Below, piece by piece: positions 1-11,300 of a stretch of DNA of 33,481 nt. Source of the stretch: Prorocentrum cordatum (lineage: Eukaryota; Sar; Dinophyceae; Prorocentrales; Prorocentraceae). Location: positions 69,001 through 102,481 of the forward strand of contig CAUYUJ010001330.1 of the NCBI GenBank assembly GCA_963575745.1, read 5' to 3'. The stretch's first letter is position 1; each line of letters begins with the position of its first letter. Both the position numbers and the translations under genes were made by a program. A model generated the notes under the pieces. It ran no database searches and was not told where the DNA came from. It was given only the letters and a program-made list of their open reading frames with translations.

Positions 1-54
1 TTTAGAATCATGAGGGGCGCTCGCTGTAGCATCTAGAGCTCTGAACAGAGTCCA
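1..54. other. Short non-repeat edge sequence
   Basis: Mixed sequence at the window edge containing AGAGCTCTGAACAGAGTCC-like words also seen in the 177-bp monomers. No gene is visible. Confidence 0.4.
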
Positions 55-640
55 GAGAGACAGAGAGACAACCACACACACAGACGAACAGACACACGGC
101 CATACAGACCAAAATACAGACGGACACTGACACAATCACAGACACACAGACACACCGACACACTGACACACAGACACACAGATACACAGACACACAGACA
201 CACAGACACACAGACACACAAACACACAAACAGACAGACACACGGACACACAGACACACAGACAGACAGACACGAAGGCGCCCGCGCCTGCGCCCGCGCC
301 GCGCCCTGGCGCCCGCCGGCCGCGCCCTCTTGCCAAGACCTGCGAGCCCGAGCCCGCGCCGAGACGGAGCCCGTGTGTCTGTATGTCTCTGTGTCTGTGT
401 GTCTGCGTGTCTGTGTGTCTGTGTGTCTGTGTCTTGTCGGTCTGTGTGTCTGTGTATCTGTCTCTCTGTCTTTCTGTTTCTCTCTGTGTCTGTTTGTCTG
501 TGTGTCTGTGTGCCTGAGTGTCCGTGTGTCTCTGTGTCTGTGTGTCTGTCTCTCTGTGGGTATGTGCTGTGTGTTTGTGTATCTGTGTGTCTGGTTACTT
601 ATGTGTCTCTGGATCTGTCTATCAGTGCGTCTGTGTACCT
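55..640. repeat. Head-to-head (ACACAGAC)n / (GTCTGTGT)n microsatellite
   Basis: Positions ~55–275 are imperfect ACACAGAC repeats and ~366–640 are the reverse-complement type GTCTGTGT repeats. They are separated by a ~90-bp GC-rich spacer (276–365) of GCGCCCGCGCC words. The two arms could pair as a long imperfect hairpin. The open frames here encode only Cys/Val/Ser or Thr/His repeats and are not genes. Confidence 0.9.
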
Positions 641-675
641 CGAGCTCTTCGGCATTGAGCTAAAGCCGGCATTTG

Positions 676-680
<5 letters not shown>

Positions 681-740
<60 letters not shown>
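681..740. repeat. (TA)30 dinucleotide tract
   Basis: Sixty bases of uninterrupted TA, directly after a TTTGAATAA sequence. Self-complementary and capable of cruciform extrusion; the length is probably polymorphic. Confidence 0.98.
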
Positions 741-743
<3 letters not shown>

Positions 744-1336
744 CACAATGTATTTTGTGAAACCAGATTTTTCGCACTTGTAGTCGGTTCTGCCGCTGCC
801 AGTCGAATCTCAGATCCGTACATGATTCCTTTGATTACCAGCGCTACAGACCCCAGAGAGCCGAGTTCAGCGCAGAAAATCGACGGCATCTCTCAAGAAG
901 ACTCGAACAATAGAAATAGTTTCGCGGCCTAGCTCATACAGAAGATTGATTTCGGAGCTCTGGATTCGCCAGGCAGATGCGCCTGATGTCCCGGAATTAC
1001 TCTTAAGCTTCCAACAACTAGCTAAGGGAAGCTCTACGAGTTACTTGAGGGAACCGACTTTAGATAACTGGCGCTGGCGGTGAACCGTCAACCTCGTCCC
1101 CGCCGAGAACAGTAGAGCTCCCTGCGCGCGTGAGAGTGCTCAGAATCGGAGCAGAGAACGTCGCCGAAGATTTTCATGAAATCTTCAACTTTCTATTTTT
1201 CATGTCGACATGAAGTTCGTTGCTCCAAGTGTCTGAACAGTGAAAGTGAGCCTACGGATCTCATATTAAGACGCAGAGGCTCTTATAGCCTTTCACAGGT
1301 GCGGAAAAAAAACTTTTTTAAAATGAATAATCCGAC
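741..1336 (+). repeat. Degenerate monomer, short hairpin repeat and first GGCGGT hairpin
   Basis: No gene. Around 877–1000 lies one diverged ~177-bp monomer (CAGAAAATCGACGGCATCTC onward). At 993–1045 there is a copy of the TTAAGCTTCC...GGGAAGCTCTACGAG short repeat, and at 1071–1110 a degenerate copy of the GGCGGTGAACCGTCAACC hairpin. Together these look like an eroded composite repeat. Confidence 0.6.
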
Positions 1337-1660
1337 TTGGTAGCGTCCAAAACCGGGAGAGCAAAGAGAACACACGCAGGAAAGCTTTCCTGGCGACCCG
1401 TCCGAAGCTCCCGTGAAGCTCTTCTGGGGCTCTGGGGGGCTCCCGTGCACTGTCTCGGAAACGCTGCAAGGAACGCTTCCACGCGTGCCTGCGCGCGCGC
1501 TGGCACGCGTTCACGCTTGCCGGAAGCTCCCCCGGACCCATTGCGACGTTTTACAAGTCGCTGCGGGGATCGTGGACCGCGGAGATGGGCTGCTGGCGGG
1601 CACCACCATCGCCCGCCTTCTAATCTAAAACCCTCTAGCTCTCAGAGAGCTCTCCAGGAA
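1337..1660 (+). repeat. Diverged copy of the right-flank tandem unit
   Basis: Begins TTGGTAGCGTCCAAAACCGG and contains GGGGATCGTGGACCGCGGAG and AGCTCTCAGAGAGCT, the same landmarks in the same order as the tandem units at 30263–31800. It links the two flanks of the central element. No coding is supported. Confidence 0.65.
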
Positions 1661-2232
1661 ATACTGGCGCCGGCAGTGAACTCTCAACCTGGTCACGGCC
1701 GGAAACCTCGTAGAGCTTCTTGCACGGATCATTTGCTTAGAATCGAAATAGAGAGCTTCTGGAAGCATTTCTTGAAAGAATCAATACTCATATTTCTAAG
1801 CTCGACGTGAAGTTGGCTTCACCAAATGTTTTGAAAGTAAAAGTGTGCCTACAGAGCTCAGATTCAGACGCTCTCATAGTCGTCTACAGGTGCGAAACAA
1901 CTGCTTTCTTAAAATCAATTGTCACAGATCTTCCAAATCATAGCAAAAACGACCCAAAGTTGTCACATCTTCTTTTCTGGCCGGGTCGACCAACTAGCTC
2001 CACCCCGCGCGGGAATACGTCTAGCTCATCATGACGAAGAGCTCTACGAGGTACTGGAAACGGGCGGTAAACCGTCAACCAGGTTTCCGCCGGGCAACTC
2101 GTAGAGCTCTTTTGTTGCACAGCGCTCCTCGGAACACATGAAAGAAGCTTCTGAAGCAAGAGCAGAAAAACTCGAAAAACACGATTTTCCGGTGTTTATC
2201 CAAAGTCGGTTCCCTCAAGTCTTTCAAAAGTA
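1661..2232 (+). repeat. Two GGCGGTRAACCGTCAACC hairpin repeats with flanking modules
   Basis: Hairpin-type copies lie at ~1663–1715 (imperfect stem) and ~2061–2094, each followed by CTCGTAGAGCT. Between them is ~330 bp of non-coding sequence including CAAATCATAGCAAAAACGAC-like words that recur near 27790 and 28480. A CGAAGAGCTCTACGAGGTA unit is at 2035–2053. No gene is seen. Confidence 0.6.
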
Positions 2233-3150
2233 ATACTGGGCGCCAGCGGTAAACCGCCAACCTTTCTTACCGCCGGGGGACTCGTAGAGCTTTCTGACAA
2301 TGTATAATGTGGAACAAATTGCAGAGAACGAATAGTTTTTCAGCCCAAGCGACTTCAGACCTCTCGATGCAACAGCCGAACGCTCCAGATGCTTCTGGAT
2401 TGTCTTCTGCACGAGCTCTGCAGATCTCCTACAGCCCGAGTTACCAGCAGCTTTCAAGATGACTCGAACAAATCGAATAATTTGGCAAACCCGATTTCAG
2501 AGCTCTGAATGCAACAGGCGGACAGGCAGACGCGGCTGATAACTTTGTGACCGCCAGCACTGTAGCCCCCAAACAGCCCGAGTTAAGTGCAGAAAACCGA
2601 CAGCACCTCTCAGAATATTTAGAACAATACGAATAGTTTCGCGAACCTAGTTCGGGCAGCAGACCGAGTTCAGAGCTCTGGATTCAACAGACAAACGCGA
2701 ATGATGATTTCAAATCGGTTTCTGTAAGTATGAGCTCTGTAGCTGTCCAATATCTCGACTTAAGTACAGAAAACCGAGAGCACTTCTTAAGATGACTCGA
2801 ATAATAATACGAATAGGTTTGCGGACCTAGCTCGGCTAGCAGACCGGGTTCAGACTTCTAGATGCAACAGAGCGCCTCATGATCTTGAATCGATAAGATG
2901 TGCTCCTCAGCTCTGTAGCTGGCCTATATCTCGAGTTAAGTCCGATATACGGACAGCGCGTATCAAGATGGCCGACCCCGCTCGCGTGCTTTTTGGCAGT
3001 AAAAGGTATCCGATCGAGCTGAGATCAACACGGCGAGGGAATAAGATCGAATATCACGGGAAAAAATACTAGGAGCCCAAACGAATATTTCAATTCCGAG
3101 AACAAAATTTTCAACCGACCAAAAGTCATCAAAAGGTCCGTCGAGATTTG
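2233..3150 (+). repeat. Composite repeat: hairpin head, ~177-bp monomers, tail (left copy 1)
   Basis: Head hairpin at 2246–2273 (GCGGTAA...TTACCGC), then ~100 bp shared with the right-flank heads (CTAGTTTTTCAGCCCAAGCGA-type). Monomers start near 2587 and 2766, and a last monomer near 2943 flows into the tail (CGATCGAGCTGAGATCA..., GGGAATAAGATCGAATATCA) ending near 3150. The period is ~177–181 bp. Non-coding. Confidence 0.75.
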
Positions 3151-3960
3151 TCTTAAATGCAGAAAAGCAACAGCACCTCTCAGGATGACAACAATGAAAT
3201 AGTTTTCAGACACACAGTTCGGGAAGATTCGACAGGCGGACGCGCTTGATATCTCACAATTGATGTTTGTGACCACCAGCACTGAGCCCCCCTCAGCCCC
3301 CCTTAGCACTGTAGCCCCCCCCCCTCAGTCCAGAAAACGAAGAGCACTTCTCGAGATAGACAATACGAATCGTATCGCGATTCTAGATCGGGGAGCAGAC
3401 CGAGTTCAGAGCTCTGAATCCAACAGACAAATGCAACTGATAATTCTGAATCCATTTCTGTAAGTATCAGCTGTGTAGCTGTACTAGCTCGAGTTAAGTA
3501 CAGGAAACCCAGAGCGTCTGGCAAGATGACTCCAATGATACAAATGAGTTTGCAGACCTAGCTCGGCGAGCAAACCGATTTCAGATCTCTGTATTCAAGA
3601 GGCGAACGCACCTGATCATTCTGAACAGATTAGCTGTGCTTACCAGATCTATAGCTGTCCTGAAGCTCGAGTAATGTTCGAAAAACCGTCATCCCGTATC
3701 AAGATGACTTGAAACGCCCGATCCAGCCTGCTTGCTTTTTCGCAGTAAAAGGTACCCGATCGAGCTGAGATTGAGATGACAAGCGGGAATAAGATCGAAT
3801 TTCATGAGCACAAAATACTAGAGCTCAAACGAATTTTTGAATTTTGAGAGTCAAAAAGGTCCTTCGAGATTTGTCTTGCCAACTAGCTCTCCAGCGCCCC
3901 GGAATTACTCTTAAGTTTCAAGCAGTAACTTGCTAAAAGAAGCTCCACGAGTTACTTGCT
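3150..3960 (+). repeat. Composite repeat without head (left copy 2)
   Basis: Monomers start near 3157, 3330, 3500 and 3675, in the order A, B, C, D by their opening words (CAGCACCTCTCAG; GAGCACTTCT; GAGCGTCT; CCGTATCAAGATGAC). A tail at ~3720–3885 and the short AAGCTTCC-type hairpin repeat at ~3907–3950 follow. The head hairpin is missing, so this copy is joined directly to the previous tail. Confidence 0.7.
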
Positions 3961-4019
3961 AAGGGAAGCTGTACGAGTTACTGCAAATACGGACCTCAGC
4001 AATAGACGCGGCATAACCC

Positions 4020-5060
4020 TGTACAGATGGAAAAATCTGGTTTTATCTTAGAAACTGAGCGCCGGCGGTAAACCGTCAACCTTGGTTACCGCCGGGACAG
4101 CTTCCTAGCTTGACTGAAGTTGAGAAAACCGACAGCACCTACCAACATTCCGACTCATAGTGAATATTTTTTGGCCTCTGAATGCAACAGGCGGACGCGT
4201 CTAATGTCTGCGAATCGACTCCCATCATTACCAGCCCTGCAGCGCCCCTACAGCCCGAATTAAGTGCAGAAAACTGACAGCACCTCTCAGGATGACTCGA
4301 ACAATACAGTAGTTTCGCAAACCTCATTCGGGCAGCAGACCGAGTTCTGAGCTCTGGATTCGACATGCGGACGCGCCTGATGTCTTCAAATCGATTTCTG
4401 TGACAAAAGGCACTGTGGTCCCCCTCAGCGCGAGTTGAGTAAAGAAAACCGAGAGCACTTCTTAAGATGACTCGACCAATACAAATAGTTTCGCGGTTCT
4501 AGATCGGGCATCAGACCGAGTTCAGAGCTCTCGATTCGACAGACAAACGCAATTGATCATTCTGAATCGGTCTCTGTAGCTGTCCCACAGCTCGAGTTAA
4601 GTACAGAAACCTGAGAGTTCATGTCAAAATGACTCGAATAATACGAATAGGTTTGCGGAGCTAGCTCGGCTGACAGATCGAGTTCAGAACTCTGGATGAA
4701 CGCGCCTAATCATTCTACATCGATTAGCTGTGCTTACCAGCTCTGTAGCTGTCCTAAAGCTCGAGTTATGTTTAGAAAAGCGTCAGCGCATATCAAGATG
4801 GCTTAAAACGGCAGATCCCGCCACTGTGCTTTTCGGTAGTAATATTGACCTGATCGAGCTGAGATTAAGATGGCGAGCGGGAATAAGATCGAATGACTCG
4901 GAAAAAAACACTAGAGCTCTAACGAATGTTCAAATTTTGAGAACAAAAAGACCCAACGCCAGCACAAGTTCTGTCGAGATGTTTCTTGCCAACTAGCTCT
5001 CCAGCGCGCCAGAATTGATCTTAAGCTTCCAGCAGCTAGCTTAGGGAAGCTATACGAGTC
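4020..5060 (+). repeat. Composite repeat with intact head hairpin (left copy 3)
   Basis: Head hairpin at 4062–4095 with 10-bp arms CCGGCGGTAA and TTACCGCCGG. Monomers begin near 4120, 4265, 4440, 4600 and 4770, the last running into the tail (4850–4990: CTGATCGAGCTGAGATTAAG, GAATAAGATCGAATGAC). A short hairpin repeat at ~5018–5057 abuts TTGGTAGTGTCC, the start of the next repeat type. No genes. Confidence 0.75.
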
Positions 5061-5464
5061 ACTTGGTAGTGTCCATGGTAGCGTCCAAAACCCGGATAGC
5101 AAAGAGGCACTCACACAAACGAGCACACGCACATAAGCACGCACACGCGAACACACACATACAAACCCACATACATACACAAGAACACACACATACGCCA
5201 GCATGCTCAGCACACACACGCACACATAGACACACACACGAACACACAACACATCCACACGCGAAGGTCGGAACACGCGCAGACGCGCACACACAAGCAC
5301 ACAGTACATCTCACATACACACACAGACGCGCAAACGCACACGGATCACACAAGCACATACACACACGGGGGCACACACGAACACCCACACGCACGCACG
5401 CACACACACACGCACGCACACCCCACGCACACAGACGCACGCGCAAACTCCCAAGGAAAAACTC
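5061..5464. repeat. CACACA-rich microsatellite with GTCCAAAACCCGGATAGC entry
   Basis: Opens with GCGTCCAAAACCCGGATAGC (5081–5100), the same word that starts the tandem units at 30268, then becomes irregular CACACA/ACGCAC sequence. His/Thr repeat peptides in the plus frames are translation of the microsatellite. Confidence 0.8.
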
Positions 5465-5610
5465 GCACTGACGATCACACGATGACGCCCCCACCGCAGC
5501 CACCTCAGCGCCCCCCCACCCCGCGCTCAACCGCATCCAGGGGAAAACGCGCACTGACGATCACGCGATGACGCACCCACCGCAGCCACCTCAGCGCCCC
5601 CCCCCCCCGG
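5465..5610 (+). repeat. 86-bp tandem duplication
   Basis: GCACTGACGATCACACGATG at 5465 recurs as GCACTGACGATCACGCGATG at 5551, each followed by the CCACCGCAGCCACCTCAGCG segment and a C run. The second copy leads directly into the first ~160-bp GC-rich unit. Confidence 0.75.
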
Positions 5611-8150
5611 CGCTCAACTGCCGCCCCCACGCGCCCCCGCCCTCCCCGCCGGCGCTCCGGAGGGGGGAGGCACCGCCCCATTTTGGGGCCGGCCCTCCCT
5701 CCACTCCAACCACTCCGCCCTCGCGGAGCGCCAGAGGGGGGGGGGGCTGGGGGGGGCGCGCGGACGGCGGCGCCGCCACAGGCGCGCTCGCCCACACGCA
5801 CACGAGCGCGCGCACAGACGCACACACGACCACATACAGAAACACACGCTCGAGCGCACTCACATCCACGCGCGCGCACTCACGCGCGCGCGCGCCCACG
5901 CGCGCGCACATGCACGCACACACACACACACACACACGCACACACACACACAAACGCACGCACAAACACGCACACACATACCAGACACACCCGCACCCAC
6001 TCACACAAACAGAATCACACGCAAACGCGCGCACACACACACACACGCGCACACCAGACACACGCGCACCCACGCACGGCAACACACACACACACAGACG
6101 CAATCGCGAGCATCCGAGAACACCTACGCACAGACGACAACACAGTTACAGACCCATTCCCCGACTGCTCAGCGCACTCTCTCCCCGCGCCCCCCTCGGG
6201 CGCCCCCTCGCGCCCCCGCCCTCCCCGCCGGCGCTCCGGAGGGGGGAGGCGCCGCCCCATTTCGGGGCCAGCCCTCCCTCCACTCCAGCCACTCCGCCCT
6301 CGCGGAGCGCCGGGGGGGGGAAGAGGGGGGGGGAAGCGCGGAGGTGCCGGCGCCGCGCGCGCACAAACAGACACGCACACACACACGCACACACACGTGC
6401 ATACACACACGCACAGACACAGAGACACACAGACACACAGACACACAGAAACACAAACTCACAGACTCACACACACAGACATAAATACGCACAAACACAC
6501 AGACACACGGACACACGGTCACACAGACAAACAGACACACAGACACACAGACACAAAGACACACAGACACAAAGAGACACTGCCACACTGCCACACTGCC
6601 ACACTGACACACAGACACACAGACGCAAAGACACACAGACACACAGACACACAGACACACAGACACACAAACACAGACACACAGACACAAACACACACAA
6701 ACACACAAACACACAGGCACACAGACACACAGACACACAGAAACGCAGAGACACCGACACACAGACACACAGACACACAGACACACAGACACGCAGGCAC
6801 GCAGGCACGCAGACACACAGACACACAGACACACAGACACACAGACACACAAACTCACAGACACACACACACAGAGACATACATACACACAAACACACAG
6901 ACACACGGACACACGGTCACACAGACAAACAGACACACAGACGCACAGACACACACACACAGACACACAGACACGCAGACACACAGACACACTGCCACAC
7001 TGCCACACTGACACGCAGACACCTAGACACACAGACACACAGACACACAGACACACAGACACACACGCACACAGGCACACGGACACACAGACACACAGAC
7101 TCTCAAACACACAGACACACCCTCGCGCCCCCGCCCTCCCCGCCGGCGCTCCGGAGGGGGGAGGCGCCGCCCCATTTCGGGGCCAGCCCTCCCTCCACTC
7201 CAGCCACTCCGCCCTCGCGGAGCGCCGGGGAGGGGGGGAAGAGGGGGGGGGGGGGCGCGGAGGTGCCAGCGCCGCGCGCGCACACAACGACACGCACACA
7301 CACACACGCACACACACACACACACACACGCATACACACACGCACAGACACAGAGACACACAGACACACAGACACACAGACACGCAGACGCAGAGACACC
7401 GACACACAGACACACAGACACACGCACATAGACACACGGACACACTGACACACAGACACACCGACACAAAGACACACAGACACACAGACACACAGACACA
7501 CAGACACACAGACACACAGACACACAGACACACGAACACACAATCACACAGACACACAGATACACAGACACACAGACACGCAGAGACACCGACACACAGA
7601 CACACAGACACACAGACACACAGACACGCAGGCACGCAGGCACGCAGACGCAGAGACACACAGACACACAGACACACAGAAACACAAACTCACAGACTCA
7701 CGCACACAGACATACATACACACAGACACACAGCCACACAAACTCACAGTCACACAGACAAACAGACACACAGACACACAGACACACAGACACACAGACA
7801 CACAGACACACAGACACACAGACACACAGACACACTGCCACACTGCCACACTGACACGCAGACACACAGACACACAGACACACAGACACACAGACACACA
7901 GACACACAGGCACACAGGCACACGGACACACAGACGCACAGTCTCACAAACACACAGACACACCCTCGCGCCCCCGCCCTCCCCGCCGGCGCTCCGGAGG
8001 GGGGAGGCGCCGCCCCATTTCGGGGCCAGCCCTCCCTCCACTCCAGCCACTCCGCCCTCGCGGAGCGCCGGGGAGGGGGGAGAGGGGGGGGGGCGCGGAG
8101 GTGCCAGCGCCGCGCGCGCGCACACAGACACGCGCACACACACTTTTCCA
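5611..8150. repeat. Higher-order array: four ~160-bp GC units in CACACAGA microsatellite
   Basis: A GC-rich unit starting near GCGCCCCCGCCCTCCCCGCC occurs at about 5628–5790, 6208–6365, 7123–7280 and 7965–8120, separated by 420–760 bp of imperfect CACACAGA repeats. Each unit contains inverted arms CCGGCGCTCCG and CGGAGCGCCGG about 65 bases apart (7143–7153 and 7218–7228 in unit 3; one arm is altered in unit 1). The long frames through here encode His/Thr or Cys/Val repeats and are not genes. Confidence 0.9.
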
Positions 8151-8356
8151 TCCTCCGGCGCAAAGACGACTCAAGCGCGACGCAACTACCCGGGACGCGG
8201 ATAATTAATTGCAATCCTGCTTTGAGGACGCCGCACACAACCCCGCAGGCACACAGACACACAGGCACACAGACACACAGGCACACAGGCACACAGACAC
8301 ACAGACACACAGACACACAGGCACACACTCAGAGAGCCGCCGTCGAGGCGCAGCAC
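8151..8356. other. 3' flank of the Helitron-like ORF
   Basis: About 90 bp of unique sequence (8151–8243, with ATAATTAATTGCAATCC at 8200–8216), then another CACACAGA tract (~8247–8330) reaching almost to the stop codon of the Rep-helicase-USP frame. A Helitron 3' terminus (hairpin plus CTRR on the minus strand) would be expected at or below here, but I could not identify one. Confidence 0.5.
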
Positions 8357-11300
8357 TCAGAGAGCCTCCTCCGACAGCGCCACAACCGTCGGCTCGCTCA
8401 CCACGTCATCTCTTTCCGGACGCAGGCGGCGCAACGTCTGTCGCAGCTCCTCGTCAGTCAACCTGCCGATGTTGACGGGCACGGCCTCTTGACGCAATCG
8501 GTAGGCTCCGGCGACCCGGCCGAGCAACTCCTGCCGCTTGTTGTGCTCGGCGATGCCCAGGCGCATCCGCCGTTCTTCAGGATCCTCCCGCCGCGCGCGC
8601 TCCTCCGCGGCAGCGGCGGCGATTTCCCTCGTGGTCGCGCGCCCGCCACGCCCCCCGCGCTCGCCGCCCGACGATGGCTCCGAAGCCGCATTGACCGTGC
8701 TAGCCCCTCCAGCACCCTCGCCGCCCCCTGTCGGCGCCCTCGCGGCGACGCCATCGCCGCCGGGCACCGCGCCAGCCTCAGCCGCGGGCGCCGCACGCGG
8801 GGCCTTGCCTGCGTTCTTCTCCTTGAACACCTTCAACTTTCCCTCCGGGATGGGCCCGTCCACACGCCCATGCCAACCATCCTTGTGCTGCTGCTTGAAA
8901 TGCTGCCCGCACAGATCTCCGCATCCCTGCTTTGGCGCGCTCCGGCATTGCCCGCCAGCTCCGTCCGCCCAGGTACGAGCCATGCACTTAGCGGTGTCAA
9001 TGTTTTCTGGCGTAAAGCGACGCCATTCGTCCCCCGCGAGCGACGCCCCCGCGCCTGGCTGGACTCCAGCAGGAGCCGGGTCCGCGGACGGAACGCCCGA
9101 GGCCCTGCCAGCGTCGTCGTCCTCGTCGCCCGTGCTGCCCAGAGCCGGCGGGGACAGCCCGCGCTTCTTGCCCCTGCGCAATGGCTGCTGCGGCTGCCCC
9201 GAAGCGCCGGGGTCCCCGTCGCCAGCGCCAGGATCCCCGCCACCCGCCCGACGCCGCTTGCCCGGTGGCTCGCCCCCCGACGCCTGCTGCCCGGCGGGCG
9301 CACTCGGCGGCGCAGACGGCGCGGCAGAGGCGCTGGAAGCAGCGCCGCCGCCGCCATCGCCGCTCCCCGCAGACCCCGCCGCGCGCCCGCCTGCATGCCC
9401 GAGAGGCGCAGTCGGCGGAGCCGGCGGCGCACCAGAGGGTCCCGCACCACCGCTGCCGCTGGCGCCCCCCGCAGACCCCGCCGCCGCGCGCCCGCCGCCT
9501 CCGCCCCGCGGACCCGCCCTGCGCACATACGCAAACACATAGGCGCCAACGTGCACCTGGTGGTCTCTGGCAATCTGCGCCCAAGTCCTGGGCTGAACAG
9601 CTTCGTCGTCGAATTTGGCGTATTCGTTCACACCCACGGCTGCACACGCATAATAATGGCCGCTCTTCGCGCTTTCGCCCTGATGCACAACGACCCCAGA
9701 GAAATCGTACTCGCACTCGGCATCCACAGGCCGCAGAATCTGAGGAAAGCGCACAGGGCGTCTGTCGTACCACTCGCTCCGATCAGCGCGCGTGACCACC
9801 CGCTCCACGGTCACGAAGAGCACCGGCGGCGATCGCTCCCAGCGATTGCCCGTATACACCCTGATGCCTTGACAGACCCCGGCCGCCTCCCTCTGCGCAC
9901 GACTGAGGTGTGCGTGCGCCGGACATCCTTGACCTGGCCCGCCAATATGCCTCAATTCCAGTCGGATCAAATCCTCCAGATCGCAGGCCCCCCGGTGGTC
10001 GGGGCCGAGCAATTCGGAAGGGACCAGCTTCAAGCGCGAATCAATCACCCCCGTGTCCGAACTTGCCCGGCACACGTCGCATCGCCTCCGCTGCCGCAAA
10101 GCAATGCCGCAAACGTGCTGCTGGAGCGCAGTGCGCGCACCGTGATGCGGTGTCGGTACTTGATATCCAGCCTCGGTGACAGCACGAAGGGCGGCCAGGA
10201 AGAACTCTGACGCGTCGCATTGCTTCGGTCTCCCTTGCTGATCGAATTCTGTGAATTCTCGCTGACCGAAAAGCCCCGCGCGCGCGGCAGTAGCGAGCGG
10301 CGCGACGGCGTCGACCCCCACGCCCTGGACAGAGAGAGCCGCGGCCTGAGCTCCGAGCGCACACACCGGGCAAGTTTCTGTGTTCAAAGGGCAATTCTGG
10401 CCGTGCTCGTGGAGAAGCCGACGGAAGGGAGCCAGGCGCAGCAGCACCTGCGCGACTGCGCTCACGAAGCAAGTATTGCCGAGGTTTGCGATGCCCACGC
10501 CAGAGCCGTGGCCGCAGTGCCACTGCAGCTCCCTGGTGACATCCTCCTGGGACACGCCGTAGGCTGCCATGCACAGATCCCGGTCCAGCGGGAGCAGCTC
10601 TGGCGGCTCTGCACCATCGCCAACAGTCGCCGCCGTGCGAAACATGTCCCCCCAAAGATCCCTCGGCACTACGGTGCCCCTACCAGCACCGCGGCCGCCA
10701 CCGGCGCGCCCACACCCCCGCGAAACAGCGCTCCCCGTCGACGATGCCGCCGCCGCATCTCTGGTCCCCGTCGCGTCGCCGCCGCGGCCGCGGCCCCTGC
10801 CCCGCCCCGCAGGCCCAGCGTCCGGCGCAATGTATGCCGGCGGCACCGTCAGAGCCTGGCCCGGGCGCAGCGCGTGCGAGGGCAGAGGCGTATGCACAGA
10901 CGCCGCAGGGGCCGCCTCCCCGTCCGAAGGAGCTGATCCGTCGTCGTCGTCGTCGTCGCCCGCCCCCTCACCGACGCCCGCCGAGCTCCCCGCGGCACGA
11001 GACGGGCCCAGCGGCGACGGCGGCGGCACCGGCGGCGGCGCGGGCGCCGAGCTCGACTCCTGGGCGCCCCGTGCGGCGGGCCCATCCCCCACGTCCCAGC
11101 CGTAATCCTGCGCCCATTGCTTCGCGATTTCGAAACTCTCCTTCATCTTTTTCTCAAAGCGTTGGACCCCTTCGCGGACGTACTGCGGCGGGCCCCGCTG
11201 CAGGATGTCCCAGGGCGGCAGGTTGTAGACGAGCACGCGGTGGGCCACGCGAACGCGACTGAGCATGACGTACAGGTGCAGCCACCAGTCATCGGCGCCC

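Noticed and set aside
5568-8143. Long open frames (up to 626 codons) rich in His-Thr or Cys-Val
   Set aside because: They are translations of the CACACAGA microsatellite in several frames on both strands; no domain or stable composition.
8200-8216. ATAATTAATTGCAATCC as a Helitron 3' end or poly(A) signal
   Set aside because: No adjacent hairpin plus CTRR on the minus strand, and no recognised polyadenylation signal; only a short AT-rich word.
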